DNA from: Coccinella septempunctata
Lineage: Eukaryota; Arthropoda; Insecta; Coleoptera; Coccinellidae
Assembly: GCF_907165205.1 (NCBI RefSeq)
Contig: NC_058190.1
Span: 42,272,116-42,336,115, forward strand
Reading direction: 5' to 3'
Length of the DNA: 64,000 nucleotides
The notes under the pieces were generated by a model, which did no database searches, was not told the DNA's origin, and saw only the letters and a program-made list of their open reading frames with translations. Below, one piece after another: positions 11,779 to 23,738 of this stretch (the first letter of the stretch is position 1; every line of letters begins with the position of its first letter). The position numbers were made by a program, and so were the translations under genes.

Positions 11779-12673
11779 CCGTAGATTCGGGTGACTTGGT
11801 ACGATTGTTGAATTCAACTTGTCATATTTTCAAAACGCTGACCTAGTTTTATCTGAAAAAGAGGTTCGAATATGCTTAAGGACTCAGACTATTGATTAGG
11901 ATATATACCATGCTTCAGAAATGGGATATAAATTTTGAAAAAAATGTCCCAAGTCACCCACCGATTTGGGAGGCTTGGGACACAAGTTAAAATCTATGGA
12001 TTTCTCAACTCTCAAATGAAATAGGTGACTTGGGACAGTGTATAGTTTTGAAAAATTAAAATTTGGTAAGGAAATTAAATGATAAACCCCTATTATAGCA
12101 AGATAAATATATTGCAATTCAAATGTAAAAAATTAAACAAAACAAGGGAACTTTGATTTCTTTCATTCTTTGGTGATTTGTTCGTGGAAATCACGTAAAT
12201 AATAATATCCTGCGAAAAATCGGCATATTTCCTGCTGCCAATGCGTCGCTTGTATCTATTCGGCATTGTCACAAGTCACCCTATGAAACAAAAAAATAAA
12301 ATGAATGAGATCCGTGTTGCCGTTCGATTTGTAAACAACCTTGTTTCATGACATATCTAATATCCCAATATCCCACGTATCCAGAAAAAAAAATTACACA
12401 TGCACAAAGTGAAACACATGTACAGAACACTAGAAAGTATAAGGGACATAAAAAACGCGCTTTTACTCTCCTGAATTCGTGAATTTTTCCTGTCAATTCA
12501 AACGCTCTGGTCACGGCAAACTCAACAGGAATTAATTGTTAAACTAACCGAAAAGACGCTACACAATCTTATAAGTTCATCCCTTCACTCATAAATAGTA
12601 AGAAACAAAGAAATCTGCAGGGGGGTAATTGTGCCAAGTTACAGGACTGTCCCAAGTCACCCGAACCTACCGG
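11779..12673. mobile_element. Non-autonomous TIR element with internal GGTGACTTGGGACA motif array
   Basis: The inverted ends share TTCGGGTGACTTGG (left at about 11787; right inverted near 12650-12665), and TA flanks both sides (11777-11778 and 12674-12675). Further copies of the same motif, in both orientations, lie at about 11949, 11975, 12024, 12269 and 12632, mostly as CCCAAGTCACC or its complement. No transposase is present. TA duplications and repeated internal binding-site-like motifs suggest a pogo or Tc1/mariner-type derivative; the superfamily is inferred. Confidence 0.75.
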
Positions 12674-12820
12674 TACCTTTTCTTTTTCCAGGATGACTAA
12701 AAACTCAATAATATCAGAGCTAGCAAAGCAGTTCATAAAGGTTCTTGGGGCGTTAAACCTTATAATTTTGCACTTCTTCACACACAGTTAGAGCGATTAC
12801 AATAAAATCTAGACACATAT

Positions 12821-12858
12821 GAGAGTCTAGAGACTCTCATGAGACTCTCATATGATGA
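12821..12858. repeat. Short palindrome
   Basis: CATATGAGAGTCT is followed by 13 bases and then AGACTCTCATATG. The spacer itself repeats the GACTCTCATG unit, so the structure can pair in more than one register. It lies between two TIR elements. No function is evident. Confidence 0.7.
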
Positions 12859-13121
12859 CATACATGACTCACCACCGTTGGGGCTTGCAACGAAAGGTTT
12901 TTATAATATAAAAAACATAATTTCATTGTGTGCAACAAAAATTTTGTAGTTATTCTCCTGTTACTTGAGTCAAAATAAAAAAACTGCGAATTTCAAGAAC
13001 AAAAGCTATTAACCATTCAGTATATTTTTGTGTTTATCGATAATCTCAGACATATCTATACAAAAACAGTGAAGAAAACTAGGAAAAAAACAGTGTAGTG
13101 CTATCTGTTTTAAAATTTATA

Positions 13122-14049
13122 GAGTCATTCGGGGCAACTGTGCGCACTTTTGCCTTTCAAGCCATACCCTGTTTCAAATGTTGAAGCTAGGAAAATTAAA
13201 ACATATTCATAAGATAGAGAATTTTCTAATCTACAAGAAAACATCAAAAAGCAAACAAACAAAAACGTTTTCTTTCCGCAAAAAAGAATTTAATAGAGAA
13301 AGTCGGAGTGCGTTCACATGCCCCGTATTGTGGGTAAGTGTGCGCACCCTCACGGGGTAAGTGAACGCAGTGCTTAGTGAACCACACAATCAAAACAAAT
13401 TACAAAATAATGTCATCAAAATGTTACAATATTAGAGAAATGCTGGTTATTGTCAATACAGAAGCGCCTTTTTACAAGCAGTGCATTATTGTTCTTGCCA
13501 CAATTCTTGGTGAACACAACACTTGATACATCCCCTGTTGGTGGCTCTTCATATTTTTCTGAACAAATAGGACAATATTGATCGAGTCTTAACCAAGAAA
13601 ATTAACAATATCATAATTTATTCCTCACTGAGCTAATGCCCATATAATGAAACTATGCGCACACTTACCCGCGCACACTTTCCCCAATAAGCCAAAATTT
13701 GAATTGACCTTCTTATAGAGTTGAGAGCTAAGAGAACCTAAAATTTTTTATTATATATTTAGATTAATATGCCCATGATCGAATAAAATATTGTTTAACA
13801 CTGAAAGACTCGGAACTTGGACCTGGCAGAATGTGCAGAGATGCTAAAAATTAACAAGAAAACTAGTGAATTTGATTGATTGCAAATAAAAAGTTAAAGA
13901 AACGTGGCACGGCGCACTCCTATGAAAAACTAATTTGGCGATTCTGCGCCCTTGCTTCACCCAAATGAACCCCTCTTTCATACATTGCATAGTCGAGATA
14001 TACGCACTGCGCACACTTACCCACTGCGCTCAGTTACCCCGAATGACTC
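13122..14049. mobile_element. Non-autonomous TIR element with internal GTAAGTGTGCGCA motif array
   Basis: The inverted termini are GAGTCATTCGGGG(C/T)AACTG followed by GCGCA, about 26 bp with two or three mismatches. They are flanked by TA at 13120-13121 and 14050-14051. Internal copies of a GGGTAAGTGTGCGCA-like motif occur near 13333, 13357, 13668 and 14010, in both orientations. The design is the same as in the element at 11779-12673 (TA target, CGGGG-type terminus, motif array), and only about 450 bp separates the two. No transposase frame is present. Confidence 0.78.
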
Positions 14050-14051
14050 TA

Positions 14052-14691
14052 ATGAGGCTTCGGACGCCAACTCTCATATTTCAAAATTCAAGTGATTATA
14101 ATATTCCAAGAACCACTACTGCTCAACCGGAATCAAATCATGTTGGACCGATTACTGTTCAACTAGAAAATAATGCGTGATTTCCATCGAATCAATCCCT
14201 CATTATCTTCGGATGAAAACGGAGCAAGACGAGCAAAAAGAGATTACGTAGAAATCAAATGGTTACCTCCTGTTTTCATCGATACCTTCCTGTGCAAAAA
14301 CTGAAGTAATAACAGTTTCTTGAGGCTAGCCATTGAATAATCCCCAGAGTAATATTCTATACTCATCAGCTTAAATTAACAACTCGTGATTATTGATGCA
14401 ACCGTTCGTCCCGGTGGGTATGTTTTATGGTTATGGAGACGCTGAAACCGTTGCAAAAAGACCATTATGGACTGGGTCTGTCATCCATAAGTTGTACCTA
14501 GGTAGAATTTGATTTGTAATGCTATTTGATGCGGGGAAATGTGTTATACTCGATGCAAACGGCGAAAAACGGTAAGGTTTGTACGTTTTCGAGTTGTGTG
14601 TGGCCCAAACTATAAATAATATGGCAATGACTGGTAAACCAATGAGCGAATGGGCGACGATAGAATTTGGTTATTGCAAATTCGAAATGTA
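14052..14691. other. Unassigned sequence
   Basis: Nothing recognised; short frames only. The left end of a mariner element begins at 14692. Confidence 0.5.
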
Positions 14692-15987
14692 CGAGGATAC
14701 ATATATTGAAAAATTCTTAGCCCACTATAGAACCAAACAAAATTTCAATGTCAAAATATTTTATTAATCAATATATCCTCCTCTTAATTGGATACATTTA
14801 TTACAGCGAACCTGCAACGTCTCTAGACCTTTCAAAAAAAAATGTTTCTTCTTGCTCTGCAAACCAGACCTCCACAGCTCTTATTACCTTCTCGTTGGAA
14901 GAAAATTTGAGACCTTTTAAACTTTTTTTCAGTTGAGGAAAGAGATGATAGTCGGATGGAGCCAAATCTGGTGAAAAAGGGGGGTGTTCTAGTAATTCAA
15001 ACCCTAAATCACGAATTTTTTGCATGGCAACATGAGATTTGTGTGCAGGGGCGTTGTCCAGCAAAAACAAAACACTTTTGAATAGCTTTCCGCGTCTTTT
15101 CTTTTTGATTTTTTCACTTTGAGTGGTCAGTATTATCGAATAGTGATCTCCGGTTATTTTTCTACCCTAACCAAAAAAATCAATCATGATTACTCCATGG
15201 CAATCCCAAAAAACTGAAGCAAGAACTTTTCCAGCAGATTTTTTGACACAAAACTTCGTAGGTCTTGGAGAACCAGAGTGTCACCATTCCATCGATAGTT
15301 GCTTTGTTTCTGAATCGTAGAAATGTACCCAAGTCTCATCCATAGTAACAATTCTGTTTAAGAAGTCTACATCGTTTTCAAATCAAGCACAGATCAAACG
15401 CGATGCTTTTACCCTTGCACGCTTTTGGTCAACATTCAAACATTTGGGGATCGATTTTGCAGCAATTTTTCTCATGTCCAAATTGAGCTGAACTTTATGA
15501 TGAACGCGTTCGTATGAAATATTCTGTGCTCCAGATATCCGTTTTAGCCCAATCCGATCTGATCTGATAAATTCATGTGATGAACTGCATCGATATTTTC
15601 GGGGACTGACACAGAAACTGGCCTTCCCGATCGGTCAGCATCTTCAATGGAAAACTTACCCTCTTTTGAAGCTTGCAGTCCAATTTTTCACCGTCGCATA
15701 CGAAGGACATTGATCACCAAGGGTATTAAGTATATATTCGTAAATCTGCTTACCTCTTAACCCTTTTAAATACAGGTATGTACTTGATGATGGCTGGATA
15801 CTCCAATTTTTCGATTTTCACAATTTCGGTGGACATCTTCTTTCTCTTAATTTATTGCGTAACTCTGGTTTACTTTTTTGACCTCAAACTTCACATATCG
15901 ACACTTCTAAGGAACTATTGTTCGTAACGAAAAGTATTGTTTATGCATGGAACTGGTCTAGGCTAACTAGATATCAATACATTCTCA
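14692..15987 (-). mobile_element. Mariner-family element MAR, copy A (full length, defective)
   Basis: The inverted ends (CGAGGATACATATATTGA on the left; the complement of the TATTGATATCTAGTTAGCCT end on the right) are flanked by TA (14690-14691 and 15988-15989). The transposase runs on the minus strand between them but is broken. Four other copies lie in this window. Confidence 0.88.
14764..15836 (-). pseudogene. Mariner (DD34D) transposase, frameshifted
   Basis: The start codon (15834-15836) gives MSTEIVKIEK and the last frame ends with a stop at 14764-14766. The protein is a paired-like HTH DNA-binding region followed by a DDD catalytic domain: MDETWVHF, then DNAPAH, then SPDLAPSDYHLF, with 34 residues between the second and third Asp (family arrangement DD34D). 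The C-terminal 89 residues (15070-14801) are open. Upstream the frame is broken by small indels (for example near 15110-15200 and 15550-15600) and by substitutions. It would cut and paste its own element if intact; this copy cannot. Confidence 0.85.
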
Positions 15988-17529
15988 TATACACATAACG
16001 AGTGTCCCTTTTGAAAGAATATCTGTAGTTCAAAAAAAATACTACCAATATTGTATTCGAAAGAAAAATTTTTGGAGCTTTTTTTTGTACAGAAAAGTAA
16101 ATGATAAATTATGAATTTTGTGCGTTACTCACACGGTATAAGAGAAATCCAATGATCGAATTATACCCAATTTCGGAAACACAGAAGCTTCTTTGTTCGT
16201 TATAATCGCTGTATCTTGTACCCAATTGGAAATAGATTCAGGTTTCAGCCACGTGCTATCATTTTCTGATGCTACCAATAAAGATTTTCTCAAAAGGAAG
16301 AAGACAAGTTTTCAACTCATTACAGTCGATTCTACCGGTTCGTCGACAGATTTATGGGAATGAAAATGGGGTCCAGAAGCGTGATGCTACTAAAATGAAT
16401 TTAATGCCAATGGCTAATAGTTTGGTAGGTCTGTAGTTTGTTTAGATATGCACTTTGCATATACCCATAAGAGATAACTTCGTGATATGCATGCTGTAGA
16501 AGCTTTTAGAATATTTTTGTTAAGAAGACGGAGTATTGGCCGATAAAAACGCAGATTTTTTCAAGTTGTTGTAAATTCATGTCTTGGATTGATAATTCGA
16601 AAATGCTTTTACGATATTCTTCCTCAAAATTCATGATGAACAGTCAAAAAATCATCGTTTTATATGGTAAATAATTTTGACACATAAAATCTTGAATTTC
16701 AACATGAATTATACTCAATCATCGAATACATTGAGGTATTCAATCCTGTATTGCATTACCTGTGAAATTTTTATACTAGTACATCTAGAAAAATCACCTG
16801 TGTTATCTTCTGAAACTTTGCTAACCTAAGATTGACCATTTGGAATAGAAATGAAATTCTCGAAGGTGAGATACTCAAAAATGAAACAAACTAAGGACTA
16901 CATTCGAACGTAGAACGTTATATTTCGAAAATCCGCAGACGAATGACCCAAGAAATGATATTTTTATACAGAGTAACAATTTATGACACTTTTATTCTTG
17001 CATTGGGCCACACACACCATTCAACCTATTTTTTGCTAACATTACTGAATATCCGGTATGTTTCGAATGGATTTGAAATTATACCAACGCAATCTTGAAC
17101 AAAATACAAAAACTCAAATAAATATCCTATATTTTAATTCAGATCAGAGAATGTTGTTTATCTTAACTTTAACATGAAATCTCTTATGGAGATTGTTGTA
17201 ATATCTACAACTAGTCATTGAGAAAATATTCGCTTGGGTAAATGAATAAAAATATAAAATGGGGTGCTTTCGCCATAACCTTGAAACTAAGTAAGGATCC
17301 TGTTTAAGTTTCTAATTAATTACTGAAATTAAACCTTCTCTACTCCACATAATTCGTATTTTCTGTCTTCACGCATGAAATGTCGATTATCTACCATGAA
17401 TAAAACGCAGTTGCTGTGCGGCAAATCAACAGAGAAAGAGTGCAGAAATCTGAATCGAAAACGCCTATAAAGTGAGCCTTTTAACAAAACTATCACTTCT
17501 ATTTTTATTTTTAAATTGCAAGAAGTGCT
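15988..17529. other. Unassigned AT-rich sequence
   Basis: I see no gene, RNA or clear repeat here; likely intergenic. Confidence 0.5.
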
Positions 17530-17810
17530 TCATTTACCACGTTGTAGACATCTACGACTCAAATAGCTGAAAGTATTACTTGAATCTACAGAATGTCCTG
17601 TTGAAACACTCGACTCCTCATCAATAGTAAATAAAATTATATACTGGGCGATATAAAAAACACAAAACCTAGTATGTATTACTGACTTATTGAGAAAGAA
17701 TTTCTTGGTGTTTTCTTCATTTCTCTTCACACCGCCAAGATGCAATCCAGATAGAACGGACAGCGATAGGTCAACTCGATAAATTTCTTCGCCATTTTCG
17801 TTGAGGAAAT
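17530..17810 (-). CDS. Candidate terminal exon of an unknown gene
   Basis: A good acceptor (TTTATTTTCCCAG) precedes an open frame of 93 codons beginning FLNENGEEIYRVDLSLSVLS and ending at a stop at 17530. The first part looks like ordinary soluble protein. The part after about residue 38 is hydrophobic, then Ser-rich, and may be read-through into intron, with a possible donor near the NKSVI segment. No upstream partner exon was found, and I do not recognise the family. Confidence 0.3.
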
Positions 17811-20800
17811 CTGGGAAAATAAATTTCTTCTATCTAGAAAGTACCGCCATGTACCCACTACATTATTTTTCTCACTTCAACCTAGACATAATGATTTCCT
17901 CGTTTTGGGACAAACGATTGCAAATAATGATATAAATGTTGCCTCTCAAGTCAATGGCCTACTTGAATGAGTCACAGCTTACGGAAACGTTATAAACTGA
18001 AAACGAAATGAAATGCCGTCTATAAAGCCAGATTTATACGGCTTGGGGATGGAGAGCAGCAAATTAGGAATGGATTCTCATAAATATTAAGTCGGACAAG
18101 AATAAATCTAGTATGGTCTGGATTGTTACATTGTAATTCCTGTAGATATAGATTATTCCTTTGCTCGTTTCATATTAGCGTTTGGAATTTTACACAATCT
18201 ATGAAGGTATACCTACTGGAGTTCATAAATTATGTGAAGGCCTTCAGAAACAGATGGTTGCATCTGAATAATGTATGTCTGTTATTTTATTCAAAACAAT
18301 GGTAATCCTACTTTCCTCCTCACTTTTTCTTCCCTTACACCATTATAGGATATTTCTGGAAAGGGGTTTTTGATTGACATCATTTTTAATATGAAGTAAT
18401 TCGGATTAGATTCAAACTCTTGATCTCTACAGTGAAGGAAGGAACAAAGAATTTTGTAGGAGATGATCCTTGAAGAAGGCAGGATGCGAAGGATGCCATT
18501 CGGAGAGTGGGTTGGCTCAGTTTCCTGATGAATTTTGACCTCATATGCTTACAATAGATTGATCCATTTTGAGCAAGTGGAGTTTTCTGTAATTTTTTGC
18601 TAAAAGTAACGGTTTTTGGGAAAAATTGTTTATCTACAGGTGTGAGTGTGAGTTTTATAGGCTGGAATTATCTTATCTTCGAACTTATATTTATCTAGTA
18701 GGCGGATATCATGCTGATATCACAGGGAAACACCACAAAAATTATTTTTATTACCTTCTCTATCCGATAGAAGTCTCAAAATTTCATTTCTGTCAGTTTT
18801 CTGAAATTGCTTTTCAGGTGCCATCTTTAGGGGGCTGTTGGTATTTAAGCAGGACCCCTTAAGCACAACCTTTCTCTCACACCCACTATATTTGATTATA
18901 AGATTTCGGAAGTCCATGAAGCAAATATTTATGAAGATCCTTATGTGGGTAAACTCTTCTTTGAAGGAAGCTCGATTGGATTCAGGTTTGTAGATTGAGT
19001 AGACATAGCAATACTTCAATGACTTTTTCACTCAAACGACACAAAATGAGCTGCATTGGATGAGCATTTTCACGTAACAAAGAAAAATTTTCAACAGCAG
19101 CTTATCAAAACGGTGCACAATGGCTTGGCAGTATTGCCAACAGTGAAATTCCTTAACGTATCTCGATCAAAAGTCTTAAAACAACATAGAGCATAGAGGA
19201 GCAGTTGTTCGGGATTGTCTTCTTGTGTATAAAATTTGTCTAATGCTCCTGACAACTCCTGAGTCCTAGAGGATTTTTGGACTCTTCTACCTCAAATCTT
19301 GTTACATTTCCACTCATACGCACAGCTGCATCGATATGTATCATTTCATGTATCAACATCATACTCAGTTTTCTTTCATATGTGTCTCTTATATCTGATG
19401 ATTGTAGAAAAAATGTTTACGTAAGTGTTTGAACTGATAAATATTATAGCTACATCTGAATTCTAACCATAATTATTTGTTTTTAAAAATATCTTTAGAC
19501 TTTTGTTGTTCTCCTTCTGGATTTATTCATCAGAATAGGCTATTTTTGCAGGTTGATTAGGTATATCTTCTTCTTGCAAGTTCAAGTTCAGACGAAGCAG
19601 GGCACACATTATCATATCATTGGAGTGTCATCAGTATAATAACACAATATCCCTAGATCTTCCACATAAGTCTTCGAAAACCCTAATGGATGCTTCTTGC
19701 AAATGAGCGAAGTTGAAGGCGTGTCGTGGAATATGTTAGCGAAATAATCGAATGCACAATTTGAATGATAATTCCATCATGCACTTAGCTAACAATAGAA
19801 CAATGAAATAGATGATAGTCACCATCGTTGGAGAGGAACAAATTAAGTCCGTAAAATTGGGAATGATCAATTTGACTTGCCTTCACCTTGAACCATTGTC
19901 CTGTGACAGTTCTTCTTAAGGAAGTGTTTTGGTACTAATTATCCTGACTCGATCGATTTGGGGGGATCTGTGGTTTTTATCGTGAAATTGATTCTGCAAG
20001 TTGGCTCTGATTGATATGACTAAATGACGTTTTTCCAATTACTGCCACTTGATTTGGAAATTCAAGCTTTATTTCCATCCAATTTCTATCCCCCACCCCA
20101 TCGGAAATGAGCGAGAGGGGAAATTCCTCCCTCGGACATCGAAAGAAAGTTGAGAGCGATCATTTTTTTCAATTTCTGATTCTTCAACAGACACCTCAAG
20201 TATTTTGTGGTTACCCATACCTGGAAGAAGACCACAGCTAGTTATATCCAATTGTTAGAAAGCATAAAAATTTCACAGATGAATTTTCGTTCCATATACC
20301 TATATTGCATGTGGTTTATAGGAAAATATCGTTGCACTTATTTCTATAACAATCACGTCCGATACAAAAAAAAAAAAACTGTAATAACATATATTATTGG
20401 CATGGAGATATCAACACAGCTCTAGCTAACCACCAAGTATAATGATAACTTGGAGCTTTCATAGGTTTTTCAAGCAAGACTCCACTGGTGATATCTAACC
20501 AGATATCATCCGGTAATTTTTGGTTTGGAAGCTTGGAATCCTTCGATCTCACGTCAACCGGAAAGGCTACAAAAACAAACCTTACCATTACAAATCCAAT
20601 TCGTTTCGCTGTAAAAATGGTGAGATTAGTATGAAATTGTTTTCATCCACCCATTTCAGATTGAGATATGCATAAAATGGATGAAGAAATAATGATGAAT
20701 GTTCCTGGTTTACTCGAAGTTTTCATAGTACCAGGGCTTCTTGTCAATCGCACAGTAATCACAGTAATAATGACTTTTGCATAACATAATCATAATTTTC

Positions 20801-20928
20801 TTATATTACCCGAAATTCGCCATAAATTACCTTTACATACATAGTATATCAAATCCAGGACAGGATGGGTGCATAAATTTTTTTAGTGGTTTATTCATGA
20901 GTGAATAGAATCATGTAGTATAGAGATA
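17811..20928. other. Non-coding, with a possible exon pair at 20.07-20.62 kb (minus)
   Basis: Most of the stretch shows nothing. On the minus strand near 20.62 kb, an acceptor-like CACCATTTTTACAG precedes an open frame containing FPVDVRSKDSKLPNQ and SGVLLEKPMKAPSYHY. Near 20.22 kb, CTTCTTCCAG|GTATGGG could be an acceptor or a donor next to a second open frame. The model is too ambiguous to call a gene. Confidence 0.4.
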
Positions 20929-21866
20929 CGAGGATGTATTGATATCTAGTTAGCCTAGACCAGTTCCATGCATAAAAAACAAAATTGCGTTACAATAGCA
21001 GCGAACAATAACTCATTAGAAGTGTCAGTGTGAAGTTTGAGGTCAAAAAAGTAAACCAGAGTTACGCAATAAATTAAGAAAGAAGATGTCCACCGAAATT
21101 GTGAAAATCGAAAAATTTTAGTATCGAGCCATCATCAAGTACCTGTATTTAAAAGGGTTAAGAGGTAAGCAGATTTACGAAGATAATATGCTCAATACCC
21201 TTGGTCATCAATGTCCTTCGTATGCGACCGTGAAAAATTGGACTGCAAGCTTCAAAAGAGGTAAATTTTCCATTGAAGATGATGACCGATCGGGAAGGCC
21301 AGTTTCTGTGTCAGTCCCCGAAAATATAGATGCAGTTCATGACATGATTTTATCAGACTAAAACGGATATCTAAAGTACTGAATATTTCATACGAACGCG
21401 TTCATTATATAGTTCACGTCAATTTGGACATGAGAAAAATTGCTGCAAAATAGATCCACAAATGTCTGAATGTTGACCAAAAGCGTGCAAGGGTAGAAGC
21501 ATCGCGTTCTATCTGTGCTCGATTTGAAAACAATAAAGACTTCTTAAACCGAATTGTTACTATGGATGAGACTTGGGTACATTTCTACGATCCAGAAACA
21601 AAGCAACAATCGTTGGAATGGCGACACTTTGGTTCTCCAAGACCTAAGGAGTTTCGTGTCCAAAAATCTGCTGGAAAAGTTCTTGCTTCATTTATGGAGT
21701 AATCATGATTGATTTTTTGGATAAGGGTAGAAGGTATAGAGACGTTGCAGGTTCGCTGTAATAAATGTGTCCAATTAAGAGGAGAATATGTTGAGTAATA
21801 AAATATTTTGACATTTAAATTTTGTTTGGTTCTTTAGTAGGCTAAGAATTTTTAAATATATCCTCG
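20929..21866 (+). mobile_element. Mariner-family element MAR, copy B (internally deleted)
   Basis: Both inverted ends are present (CGAGGATGTATTGATATCTA on the left; the complement of the TATATTTAAAAATTC end on the right), flanked by TA (20927-20928 and 21867-21868). At 938 bp it is about 350 bp shorter than the full-length copy A. The main deletion is near 21735, where the sequence jumps from the DFLDKGR codons to the 3' end. This makes it a MITE-like derivative. Confidence 0.9.
21086..21803 (+). pseudogene. Mariner transposase remnant with internal deletion
   Basis: The start ATG (21086) is intact, but an in-frame TAG follows after about 10 codons (EKF then stop) and more stops occur downstream. 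The first catalytic Asp motif (MDETWVHF) is kept. The segment with the second and third Asp is deleted at about 21735. A smaller deletion removes the bases coding VFWDCHG near 21690. Confidence 0.85.
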
Positions 21867-23738
21867 TATTGGGTTAGTTCTCATAATGTAGGCCAGGTAA
21901 GTAAGCACTTATTTGAAAGTAATAAAGAACCGTGCATTCAATTTATGAACTTTATCGTAAAACATTGAGAATTATTGCAGGAAAACCCTTTCGTTTGATG
22001 TGAAGCAGAAGCTTTTCTTGGAAAATAGATATGTATAGGGCAAACTCAACTAGTGAAGATATTTGAACATTGTAACTTTGGTTGTTTTCTAATTGATATC
22101 AAAGCAACGTCAACGTCTGAAAATGATATACGATACCTGAGAGTAACCTCAAACCAAACAGCGAAGTCATTTCATTCTACAATAAGACAACCACTAAATG
22201 AATTATGCTTCAATATACCATCTTCCAGAACAATCGTATACTTTCAGAAGATAATTACATCTTGTGTTAAGAGATATTCTGTGTTACATCAAGCCAACCG
22301 TGAATGTATCCGACATCATGAGCAATTGAAATATTTCCTTGTGGCTGCGGTAGGTACAACTATATCTAAAACATACCGAAATGAGTCCACAAGTCATCTG
22401 GATATCATGAACATGCCCTATATTTATGTCATTTGTGAATACACAATATGGATCTTCGAAATATGATCAGATAATTTAAATTCAATAAATGATGTTCTTC
22501 CATATCTACATTCTTCTTCAATAAATTCCATTAATGCCATAAAAATTGGGGTTATAATTTTAATTGAAAATGAATTGAGCAATATTCTCAGACATAGAGC
22601 CTTATATATTTGAAATCATATATACCTATATATGTACTAGCATTTTCTATTATAAGCAATATAGTATTTGTGGGGACTTTAATCCTGCAAAAAATTATAA
22701 ATATCACTGAAATTCTTATCTCTCAACTATTTTTTATGATTATTTTATTGTATTACCTTATTATTGTCAGATATTCCCATCACCATGGAGTAATAGCTCA
22801 ATTCATCGATAATTTATTATTAGTCTATGGCCATTACTAAGGCAGTACATCAACATCGTTAAGAGATTCTTCTGCAGATTGATAGAAACCTCATCTGTTC
22901 CATCATACATTCCAGTACCTCAATTCAATATCAACTATCAACTAGGTACATAAATTTCTAGTCATTAGCGAGTCCATTTCACTTTCGAAGATGCGGAATT
23001 ATTCTAATCCTACAGTGTATGCTTTTAATAATGCTATCTATGTCAAATCAAGATAAGCTTTCTCGATTAAATTATCCGGAATGAGAAAAAAGGACTGATT
23101 ATATAGGCTCTTAAGAATCCTGCCCACACATTGAGACTCTGCGGTATCTGGAACATATCAAGTAGCCTGGAGTTAAAGCGTAAAATGGTGGGCAGTACTG
23201 AAGTTATTCGCGTATTCAGATTTTCAGCATCACTAAATACGTGATAATTCATTGCGGTTAACTCAGTTATAATCGGGTGGACTGATTGGTCAACATTCTT
23301 CAGGAATACCATGGACTTTGGAATATTAATAGAGAAGAACTTCGCTGAAACCCCATTCAAAAGTTACCGATCGATAAATTTGAAGATATCTTTGAATTAT
23401 GGAATAAATTATTATATTCAGACAGTCCTGAAGGATGCAGCGGTCAAATTGATAGGTTCACACTCAGAGATATCACAGTAGCTGGTATAAATTAGCAATG
23501 GCTGCTGATCATTGGAATTTATGAAGAAACTACCAAACTCGTTAAGCTGTTGAAAAGTTTATCGTCTTCTCACTCTATAGGCATGATATACAAAGTGCAG
23601 CAGTTCTTCACAACGTATTGTGAGACGATCAAATGCAAATTGTAATAGTTCTTTGTGAGAACTGACGATAGCACAAAAACCAGTCTGTATAGATATGGTT
23701 AAAAAACTGGTCATTTCTTAGCCTGAAATAGACAAATA
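21867..23738. other. Unassigned; possible chemoreceptor-like scraps
   Basis: No gene model holds. Plus-strand fragments at about 22240-22350 (CVKRYSVLHQ, then ECIRHHEQLKYF) and 23090-23220 (ALKNPAHTLRLCGIWN) are faintly like insect odorant receptors but are broken by stops. This is discussed as a finding. Confidence 0.35.

Noticed and set aside
22610..22840. Hydrophobic 76-codon frame that looks like membrane segments
   Set aside because: AT-rich DNA yields Ile/Leu/Phe-rich frames by chance, and the transmembrane look is not evidence here.
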